The notes beneath the pieces were generated by a model. The model was not told where the DNA came from. It searched no databases and saw only the letters and a list, made by a program, of their open reading frames with translations. Of a stretch of 6,441 bases of DNA, positions 1 to 4,598 are shown piece after piece. A program made the position numbers and the translations under genes. This DNA comes from Candidatus Gottesmanbacteria bacterium (GTDB lineage: Bacteria > Patescibacteriota > Microgenomatia > 2-02-FULL-39-11), in the NCBI GenBank assembly GCA_016204905.1, contig JACQJU010000127.1, positions 1-6,441 of the forward strand. Reading direction: 5' to 3'. Numbering within the stretch: position 1 is the first letter of the stretch; every line of letters starts with the position of its first letter.

Positions 1-35
1 ATTGTAAATAGTTTGCGACACTGATAAGGGAAAAT

Positions 36-57
36 CCCTGCCTGCCGGCAGGCAGGG
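36..57. repeat. Perfect 22-bp GC-rich palindrome
   Basis: The left half CCCTGCCTGCC is followed directly by its exact reverse complement GGCAGGCAGGG, so the palindrome has no spacer and is centred between 46 and 47. On neither strand is it followed by a convincing T-run; the minus strand has only ATTTT after it. I therefore do not call it a terminator. It lies in the non-coding leader in front of the tRNA-Gly gene and abuts a second hairpin at 59-85. It may be a copy of a dispersed intergenic palindrome, a protein-binding site or the end of an upstream transcription unit; the window does not decide. Confidence 0.8.
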
Positions 58-58
58 T

Positions 59-85
59 TGGGAAAAAACCGAAGGTTTTGTCCCA
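59..85. other. Strong hairpin just upstream of tRNA-Gly
   Basis: TGGGAAAAAACC (59-70) pairs with GGTTTTGTCCCA (74-85) around a 3-nt loop GAA, giving 11 pairs out of 12 with one A/G mismatch. It ends three nucleotides before the tRNA-Gly 5' end. Read on the minus strand, the inner part AAAACC-TTC-GGTTTTTT resembles a bidirectional A/T-flanked terminator, so it could end a minus-strand transcript. On the plus strand it would be a structured 5' leader removed by RNase P. The base pairing is seen directly; the function is inferred. Confidence 0.6.
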
Positions 86-88
86 TAC

Positions 89-163
89 GCGGCGGTAGTT
101 CAGCGGTAGAATGTCTCCTTGCCAAGGAGAAGGTCGAGGGTTCAATTCCCTTCCGCCGCTCCA
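89..163 (+). tRNA. tRNA-Gly (GCC anticodon), CCA encoded
   Basis: The acceptor stem GCGGCGG (89-95) pairs perfectly with CCGCCGC (153-159); the discriminator is T160 and CCA is encoded at 161-163. The anticodon stem TCTCC/GGAGA encloses loop TTGCCAA, with anticodon GCC at 121-123. The T-arm has the GGTTCAATTCC pattern. It is the only tRNA of the five in this window with an encoded CCA. The next tRNA begins one nucleotide later, so the two almost certainly share a transcript and are separated by processing. I see no clear promoter within the 88 nt upstream, so transcription probably starts outside the window. Confidence 0.97.
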
Positions 164-164
164 A

Positions 165-247
165 GCCCTGATGCTGGAATTGGCAGACAGGCACGCTTCA
201 GGAGCGTGTGCCCAAAAGGCGTAGAGGTTCAACTCCTCTTCAGGGCA
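165..247 (+). tRNA. tRNA-Leu (CAG anticodon)
   Basis: The acceptor stem GCCCTGA (165-171) pairs with TCAGGGC (240-246), and the discriminator is A247. The anticodon stem CACGC/GCGTG encloses TTCAGGA, with anticodon CAG at 199-201, reading CUG. The long variable arm (GTGCCCAAAAGGC region) is that of a type II tRNA, as expected for Leu, and the T-arm contains GGTTCAACTCC. After the discriminator comes CA rather than CCA, so a CCA-adding enzyme is needed. It follows tRNA-Gly after a single nucleotide. Confidence 0.97.
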
Positions 248-254
248 CAGATAA

Positions 255-260
255 TATAAT
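255..260 (+). promoter_or_regulatory. Candidate -10 box for tRNA-Leu(GAG)
   Basis: A perfect TATAAT lies in the 19-nt gap between the two Leu tRNAs. Counting about seven bases past its last base gives a transcription start near 267, exactly the mature 5' end of the second Leu tRNA. No TTGACA-like -35 is visible, since that position falls inside the T-arm of the preceding tRNA. It may be a weak internal promoter or chance in AT-rich spacer sequence. Confidence 0.4.
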
Positions 261-266
261 TTTTAC

Positions 267-348
267 GGGCGGATGGTGAAACTGGTATACACGTAGTCTT
301 GAGGAGGCTATGCCGAAAGGCGTGGAGGTTCAAGTCCTCTTCCGCCCA
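267..348 (+). tRNA. tRNA-Leu (GAG anticodon)
   Basis: The acceptor stem GGGCGGA (267-273) pairs with TCCGCCC (341-347), and the discriminator is A348. The anticodon stem TAGTC/GGCTA (with a T-G pair) encloses TTGAGGA, with anticodon GAG at 301-303, reading CUC and CUU. A long variable arm with stem TGCC/GGC marks a type II tRNA, and the T-arm has GGTTCAAGTCC. CCA is not encoded. It is the third of a Gly-Leu-Leu run and is separated from the Leu(CAG) gene by 19 AT-rich bases. Confidence 0.97.
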
Positions 349-376
349 CAACTATTTAAAATTTTGCATTTATAGT

Positions 377-628
377 TCAAATATTAGGCAACTGAGGGTT
401 ATTAATACGCATATTACATCCATTACAGCGGTAAGATAAAAGTATCTCTCCCTTGACTTCTATTGGTGCTACTCTCACTATTTCTCCACTCGGACAGTTT
501 CTTACAAAAACATCACCTACACCCATATTCTCGATTACCTTAGAGTCTAAAGCGAAAAATAGTTCTCCCTTTTGTCCACAGGAAACTGGGGAATTTTGTC
601 CACTAGTAGCTTTAATTTCGACTGACAT
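377..628 (-). CDS. Small hypothetical protein with four cysteines
   Basis: This 83-residue ORF begins MSVEIKATSGQ and ends NNPQLPNI. I do not recognise the family. Visible features are four cysteines (C17, C45, C68, C71), the last two as a CNGC pair after SYR, and alternating beta-strand-like stretches (GELFFAL, GDVFVRNC, GEIVRVAPIEV, GEILLSYRC). A small zinc-binding or beta-barrel fold is conceivable but unproven. The start at 628 was chosen because TATAAT lies only a few bases upstream (637 down to 632), which would suit a leaderless or near-leaderless mRNA; an ATG 15 codons further upstream (673) is also in frame. It fills most of the gap between tRNA-Leu and tRNA-Arg and is convergent with the Leu tRNAs and divergent from tRNA-Arg. 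If it is not a gene, positions 349-711 would be a non-coding spacer. Confidence 0.5.
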   Translation of the reverse strand: MSVEIKATSGQNSPVSCGQKGELFFALDSKVIENMGVGDVFVRNCPSGEIVRVAPIEVKGEILLSYRCNGCNMRINNPQLPNI

Positions 629-681
629 AATATTATAAACGCTCAATATACACCAATTACCTGCAAAAATCAAAAATCTGC

Positions 682-687
682 TATAAT
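682..687 (+). promoter_or_regulatory. Candidate -10 box for tRNA-Arg
   Basis: A perfect TATAAT is preceded by an A/T-rich stretch but by no good -35 at 16-18 bp. A start about seven bases downstream (near 694) would give an 18-nt leader before tRNA-Arg at 712. If transcription reads through the tRNA, the same promoter would also express the hydrolase gene that starts six bases after it. Confidence 0.5.
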
Positions 688-711
688 TAGCATGTAAAAA
701 TTATATTATTT

Positions 712-784
712 GCGCCTGTAGCTCAACGGATAGAGCAACTTCCTTCTAAGAAGTAGGTTGTGGGTTCGATTCCCGCCAGGCGCG
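712..784 (+). tRNA. tRNA-Arg (UCU anticodon)
   Basis: The acceptor stem GCGCCTG (712-718) pairs with CAGGCGC (777-783), and the discriminator is G784. The anticodon stem ACTTC/GAAGT encloses CTTCTAA, with anticodon TCT at 745-747, reading AGA/AGG. The T-arm contains GGGTTCGATTCCC. After G784 comes CA, so CCA is not encoded. Only six nucleotides separate its end from the ATG of the following gene, so maturation of this tRNA probably also creates or trims the 5' end of that mRNA. Confidence 0.97.
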
Positions 785-790
785 CATGGA

Positions 791-2494
791 ATGAAATCTA
801 TTTTTCCCATTTTTACCATCTTTATCTTATTTTTATCGCTACCACATGTGTCATTTGCTATTATTGACCCTCTCGCGACCCCCAACAACCGTTTTGGTAT
901 CCATATCGTCGAACCCAATGATATTAGTGACGCAGCAAGATTAATAAACTCTAATGGCGGGGATTGGGGTTATATCACATTGGTCATAGACCAAAACGAC
1001 CGCAATATTTCCAAATGGCAAGATATTTTTGACAATCTTCGCCGACACCATCTTATCCCTCTGGTCAGAATATCAACACAACTCGAAGGCAATTATTGGC
1101 AGAAACCCAACCCCAACGATATTTCTTCCTGGGCGGATTTTTTGGATAGACTCAATTGGGTAGTCAAAAACCGTTATATTATCATCTTCAATGAACCAAA
1201 CCACGCCAAAGAATGGGGTAATAGTATAAATCCTAGCGAATATGCCCAGATACTCAGCACCTTTCATGATACCCTCAAAGCCAAATCAGATGACTTTTTC
1301 ATATTACCGGGAGGACTCGATGCTTCAGCACCCACTGGCAAAGAAACCATGGACGAAACAACATTTCTAAAATCGATGCAAGAAGCAGTTCCCGATATCT
1401 TCGCCAAAATAGACGGATGGACTTCTCATTCCTATCCCAATCCCGGTTTTGTTGGCTCCCCCTATTCTCTGGGCAAAGGCACTATCAGAACATACCTCTG
1501 GGAAAAGAATTTACTTTCCACTCTCGGAGTAGATCGCCCACTCCCCATCTTCATCACCGAGACAGGTTGGCCGCATCGCGAAGGCTCCAATTTTCAGTCC
1601 GCCTATCTTTCTTCCGCCACAGTTGCTTCCTATTTGGCTACTGCTTTTAGTTCTGTCTGGACCCAGAGCGATATAGTCGCCATCACCCCCTTTATTTTCA
1701 ATTATCCTTCCTTTCCTTTTGACAATTTCTCATGGAAGAAACCCGATGGCAGTGGTTTTTACGAACAATATGATCTGATACAAAATCTACCCAAAGAAAG
1801 AGGCCAACCTCTCCAAGAAATAAAAATTGAATTTAGCCAAAATCCTTTTCCCATCAAACTCATCTCTGATTCCCTCTATCTATTGAACGTCAACATTAAA
1901 AATACCGGCCAAGCAATATTTTCACCGATAGACGACTTTAGTTTTACCCAAGAAGCCAAAGGCCTTACCATCGAACCCGCCAATTTCCTACCCATCGAGC
2001 CCAACAAAGATGGAATTCTCTCCTACCAAGTCAAAACGCCGCCCAATAGAGGTAAATTTGCCATCTCACTTTATCTAAAACACAAAGACACTTTTTTACA
2101 CACGATTACTGGTACTATCGAAGTAGTCGATCCGCCATCACTAAACTTCCGCCTGACAACGGGCCTAAATACTCGCTATACAGGGCTCGTTGATATTATT
2201 ATTTATGATGAAGATGAAAAACCAATTATCGAGTTTCCCGATACAATCGTAGAAGATGGTAGGGGAGTTATACCCAAAATCAAAGATATCATCGTAGGCA
2301 AAGAATATCGCATAGTCGTTTTGAAACCCTACTTTCTCCCTCGACAGGAAAGAATTACTATTACCAAAGACACCAATCATCTTACCTTCCGACCTCTCCT
2401 CCCCATGGATTTGGATCTCGATGGTCAGTTTACAGCGACCGATTATTTCACCATCATCTCTCATCCTATCTTTACTTTATCCCTTCTCTTTTGA
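791..2494 (+). CDS. Secreted glycoside hydrolase-like protein with EF-hand/dockerin-like end
   Basis: This 567-residue exported protein starts at the second in-frame ATG (791). The 11 codons upstream (MWVRFPPGAHG) are translated tRNA-Arg sequence, while the chosen start gives a signal peptide with a hydrophobic core (FPIFTIFILFLSL) and a likely signal peptidase I site after SFA (residue 23). Residues 30-340 look like a clan-A TIM barrel. IIFNEPNH would carry the acid/base Glu135, FITETGWPH the nucleophile Glu257, and SHSYP (His213) and LVRIS (Arg93) sit where such enzymes have active-site residues. The exact GH family and substrate cannot be told from the sequence. Residues 345-447 look like an Ig-like domain (NVNIKNTGQ), and 449-537 like a second beta-sandwich. 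Residues 540-551 form one EF-hand loop (D540, D542, D544, G545, D551), as in half a type I dockerin. The C-terminus is hydrophobic (IFTLSLLF). No Shine-Dalgarno is visible, and the mRNA is probably shared with tRNA-Arg. Exported location is confident; hydrolase activity is likely but inferred. Confidence 0.88.
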   Translation: MKSIFPIFTIFILFLSLPHVSFAIIDPLATPNNRFGIHIVEPNDISDAARLINSNGGDWGYITLVIDQNDRNISKWQDIFDNLRRHHLIPLVRISTQLEGNYWQKPNPNDISSWADFLDRLNWVVKNRYIIIFNEPNHAKEWGNSINPSEYAQILSTFHDTLKAKSDDFFILPGGLDASAPTGKETMDETTFLKSMQEAVPDIFAKIDGWTSHSYPNPGFVGSPYSLGKGTIRTYLWEKNLLSTLGVDRPLPIFITETGWPHREGSNFQSAYLSSATVASYLATAFSSVWTQSDIVAITPFIFNYPSFPFDNFSWKKPDGSGFYEQYDLIQNLPKERGQPLQEIKIEFSQNPFPIKLISDSLYLLNVNIKNTGQAIFSPIDDFSFTQEAKGLTIEPANFLPIEPNKDGILSYQVKTPPNRGKFAISLYLKHKDTFLHTITGTIEVVDPPSLNFRLTTGLNTRYTGLVDIIIYDEDEKPIIEFPDTIVEDGRGVIPKIKDIIVGKEYRIVVLKPYFLPRQERITITKDTNHLTFRPLLPMDLDLDGQFTATDYFTIISHPIFTLSLLF

Positions 2495-2518
2495 GGTTTA
2501 TCCAATTTACTATATAAT
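2491..2518 (+). promoter_or_regulatory. Promoter of tRNA-His
   Basis: The -35-like TTGAGG (2491-2496) and perfect -10 TATAAT (2513-2518) are separated by 16 bp. The -35 overlaps the TGA stop of the hydrolase gene (2492-2494). The predicted start near 2525 lies about three bases before the tRNA-His 5' end, so almost no leader would be made. This is the best-formed promoter in the window. Confidence 0.65.
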
Positions 2519-2527
2519 AAGGATCAT

Positions 2528-2600
2528 GGTGGTCGTAGCTCAATGGTAGAGCATCAGCTTGTGGAGCTGAACGTTGCGGGTTCAAGTCCCGTCGATCACC
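2528..2600 (+). tRNA. tRNA-His (GUG anticodon) with G-1:C73
   Basis: The acceptor stem GTGGTCG (2529-2535) pairs with CGATCAC (2593-2599), including one G-T pair. The extra G at 2528 and C at 2600 form the G-1:C73 identity pair of bacterial tRNA-His, so G-1 is encoded. The anticodon stem TCAGC/GCTGA encloses TTGTGGA, with anticodon GTG at 2561-2563. The T-arm has GGGTTCAAGTCCC. The bases after C73 are CCC, not CCA, and they run straight into the palindromic block that follows. Confidence 0.97.
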
Positions 2601-2653
2601 CCCGAGTCAAACTCGGTTCCCCCGAGTTTGCGAGGAGCCCCGTTTGACGGGGC
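2600..2653 (+). repeat. Triple palindromic block after tRNA-His
   Basis: Three related units follow one another: CCCCGAGTCAAACTCGG (from 2600), CCCCGAGTTTGCGAGG (from 2620) and CCCCGTTTGACGGGG (from 2638). The first folds as CCGAGT-CAA-ACTCGG. The second pairs with the first instead, as CAAACTCGG (2608-2616) with CCGAGTTTG (2622-2630), nine perfect pairs around loop TTCCC. The third is the terminator stem. GTCAAAC (2606-2612) can also pair with GTTTGAC (2642-2648), which would open that stem. The first two folds and the last pairing are therefore competing structures. The pairings are seen directly; a regulatory role is unproven, and divergent copies of one short palindrome would look the same. 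Confidence 0.6.
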
Positions 2654-2659
2654 CCTTTT
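2637..2659 (+). terminator. Probable rho-independent terminator of tRNA-His
   Basis: GCCCCGT (2637-2643) and ACGGGGC (2647-2653) form a perfect 7-bp GC-rich stem around the triloop TTG, followed by CC and TTTT, then ATATAT. The T-run is short and displaced by two C, so termination may be partial. It sits 37 nt after the tRNA-His end and 45 nt before the GIY-YIG start codon. Confidence 0.6.
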
Positions 2660-2674
2660 ATATATGGATTTTAT

Positions 2675-2693
2675 AGCAACGTCTGACGTTGCT
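2675..2693. repeat. 8-bp triloop hairpin before the GIY-YIG gene
   Basis: AGCAACGT (2675-2682) pairs perfectly with ACGTTGCT (2686-2693) around CTG. It ends four nucleotides before the ATG at 2698 and so fills the place where a Shine-Dalgarno would be; none is present. Its inner core GT-NNN-AC is the same as in the two hairpins just upstream (GT-CAA-AC and GT-TTG-AC), although the outer stems differ. It could hinder ribosome access, serve as a binding site, or be a dispersed repeat. Confidence 0.65.
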
Positions 2694-2697
2694 TCCT

Positions 2698-2955
2698 ATG
2701 ATCAGATATTATGTTTATGTTTTATATAGCCAAAAAGATGGTAAACTATATATTGGCCTAACAACCAATCTAAAAAAGCGACTCTTAGAACATGCACGGG
2801 GAGATGTTTACTCCACAAAGCATAGACGATACTTAAAACTAATTCATTATGAATACTTTATAAATCGCTTTGATGCAGAAGCCAGGGAAACTTTTCTTAA
2901 AAGTGGATATGGACACAGACAACTCAAAGAAATACTAAAAAGAACATTACTATGA
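2698..2955 (+). CDS. Small GIY-YIG domain protein (putative endonuclease)
   Basis: This 85-residue protein consists of a single GIY-YIG nuclease domain, as in the short stand-alone proteins of the YhbQ/UPF0213 type. The two-part signature is YYVYVLYS (residues 4-11) and KLYIG (16-20). It is followed by Arg28 in KKRLLEH, His32, and RETFLKSGYGH (63-73), whose Glu64 fits the metal-binding glutamate of the family. The length is normal for the group. ATG 2698 was chosen; the alternative TTG at 2689 lies inside the hairpin at 2675-2693 and lacks support. No Shine-Dalgarno is seen. Its stop overlaps the start of the next gene as ATGA, so the two are translated from one mRNA and probably coupled. Cellular role and substrate of these short proteins are poorly known; DNA cleavage is inferred from the family. 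Confidence 0.9.
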   Translation: MIRYYVYVLYSQKDGKLYIGLTTNLKKRLLEHARGDVYSTKHRRYLKLIHYEYFINRFDAEARETFLKSGYGHRQLKEILKRTLL

Positions 2956-4583
2956 ACCAAGAAACAGAACAACCGATTAGTACCGACACACCAATCACTT
3001 TATCCAAATATACCGAAGCCTTACTCAAGAGCTATGCCGCCGGTAAACCCCCTCAGCCTCCTCCCAATGCACCCAAACTTTCAGTTTCCCAGACCGTCTC
3101 TTTTGCCGCCTTTTTATACGAAAAGATGCGCAACGCCATAGAATACCGAGAAGATCATCTGATAAGACGGGCCGCCGTAGAGCGCACTCTTCGCCGTAGG
3201 TTGGTCCTCAACCAAAATGGCAAAGATATCGCCGAACCACTCATCAAAGAGATGCTCTGGGCTAGGTACTTGGAAAACAACACCATCCCCGAAGATAAGA
3301 TCGTAAATATTCAAACGATAATTGATAAATATTTTTATTTGAGGAATGAATTTACAGTGGGAAAGACCCAAACAGAACAAAAAAAAATCACCAACTGGAT
3401 CATCGAAGTTGCCTCTTGTCAGATCGAAGAAGACCTGTCTCCAGATAATCAGCGAATCGCTTTCACCAACTACGTTTATCATCTTTTGCGCGGCAAGTTA
3501 AACCTATTTGAAGACATCCAAAATCGCGATATCCAAGTCTATATCGCCGTCGAGCGAGCCTTTGCCAAAAGCGATGACCCACTTATTAGGTATCATCTCC
3601 TCAAACTTCTTACTCCCGATCTTATCTCTGGTACCTGGAAAGATGCCGAGAGGATTTTGCCCCAATTTTCTGATATCTACAACAAGATAGAAACAGATCT
3701 CACTCATCCTGTTGCAGATCAACTACGTAGGTTTGTCAAAAAAGAAACTCCCCCTTTTTTAATACTTAGAGACTTATTTGAGAAGTTTCCCAAAAATATT
3801 GGAGAGATTCTTCGTAGCGAGGAAAAATTCTATTATCGAGTCGACGAGATTTGTCGCAAGCGTTATGATGAGACAAGAACCAAGTTGAGGAGAGCTGGCA
3901 TCCGTTCCTTTATTTATATAGTTTTTACCAAAGTTATTTTTGCCCTGGCCCTCGAAGTACCATACGATATGTATATTGCCAAACATATCGCCTATTTACC
4001 CATCGGTATCAATGTTCTTGTTCCTCCTATATTCATGACGGCCATCATTTTATCAGTCAGCGTCCCGGGCAAAGATAACACCAAGAGGATCCAATCTAGA
4101 CTCAAACAAATTATCGAAGACGACCCAGATACTGACGATATCGCCAAAAACCAATTAATACTAGGCAAGATTGCCAAGATCAAAAGCCCACTCCTGAATG
4201 TAGGTTTTACCGTCATCTACCTTTTGGCCTTTTTCTTGTCTTTTGGCATCATCATCTATGGTCTTGCATGGCTCAAGTTCAATATGGTCAGCATGACCGT
4301 TTTTCTCTTATTCCTCACCCTTGTTACTTTCTTTGGTTATCGTATCAGGCAAATAGCTAGAGAGTATAGAGTCATCGAAAAAGAAGGAGTCTTGAGTCCT
4401 ATTGCCGATTTCTTCATGTTACCTCTTCTTCGAGTCGGGCAGTGGTTATCAGGTGAAATAGCCAAGATCAATTTATTTATATTTATATTTGACTTTGTCA
4501 TCGAAGCACCATTTAAAGCCATATTTGAGGTAGTCGAGGAGTGGATCAGATTTGTGAAGATCAAAAAAGAAGAAATGGTATGA
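2952..4583 (+). CDS. Unrecognised multi-pass membrane protein, 543 residues
   Basis: I do not recognise a named family. The N-terminal about 310 residues look soluble and mostly helical. They begin with a polar stretch and a proline-rich segment (GKPPQPPPNAPK, 31-42), then charged helices such as RRAAVERTLRRRLVL. The C-terminal half holds four clear hydrophobic segments at about 317-336, 348-370, 417-440 and 446-463, and a fifth, more amphipathic one at 507-527 (LFIFIFDFVIEAPFKAIFEVV). A charged loop (373-412, KDNTKRIQSRLKQIIEDDPD) separates segments two and three. The tail is basic and acidic (VKIKKEEMV). There is no signal peptide and no catalytic motif I can name. The start is the ATG of an ATGA overlap with the GIY-YIG gene, which sets it firmly and implies coupling. 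The gene converges on lepA with 15 bases between stop codons. It is a real gene on length and composition; its function is unknown. Confidence 0.9.
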   Translation: MNQETEQPISTDTPITLSKYTEALLKSYAAGKPPQPPPNAPKLSVSQTVSFAAFLYEKMRNAIEYREDHLIRRAAVERTLRRRLVLNQNGKDIAEPLIKEMLWARYLENNTIPEDKIVNIQTIIDKYFYLRNEFTVGKTQTEQKKITNWIIEVASCQIEEDLSPDNQRIAFTNYVYHLLRGKLNLFEDIQNRDIQVYIAVERAFAKSDDPLIRYHLLKLLTPDLISGTWKDAERILPQFSDIYNKIETDLTHPVADQLRRFVKKETPPFLILRDLFEKFPKNIGEILRSEEKFYYRVDEICRKRYDETRTKLRRAGIRSFIYIVFTKVIFALALEVPYDMYIAKHIAYLPIGINVLVPPIFMTAIILSVSVPGKDNTKRIQSRLKQIIEDDPDTDDIAKNQLILGKIAKIKSPLLNVGFTVIYLLAFFLSFGIIIYGLAWLKFNMVSMTVFLLFLTLVTFFGYRIRQIAREYRVIEKEGVLSPIADFFMLPLLRVGQWLSGEIAKINLFIFIFDFVIEAPFKAIFEVVEEWIRFVKIKKEEMV

Positions 4584-4598
4584 TCGCATGAAGGTCTC

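Noticed and set aside
453..638. Plus-strand ORF opposite the small cysteine protein
   Set aside because: Ser/Pro/Thr/Ile-rich composition typical of a complement-strand shadow, with no motif and no start signal.
758..790. Upstream start of the hydrolase (MWVRFPPGAHG)
   Set aside because: These codons are tRNA-Arg sequence; the ATG at 791 gives a proper signal peptide.
706..918. Minus-strand ORF over tRNA-Arg containing NRTHNLLLRRK
   Set aside because: It is the antisense translation of the tRNA gene, a well-known false protein in automatic annotation.
1550..1575. Assignment of the hydrolase to family GH17 from the ETGWP motif
   Set aside because: The motif fits several clan-A families; nothing else visible separates GH17 from GH39, GH5 or GH53.
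2600..2693. CRISPR array
   Set aside because: Units are palindromic, differ from each other, and have no regular unique spacers.
2689..2697. TTG start for the GIY-YIG gene
   Set aside because: It lies inside a hairpin, and the ATG at 2698 begins directly before the conserved domain.
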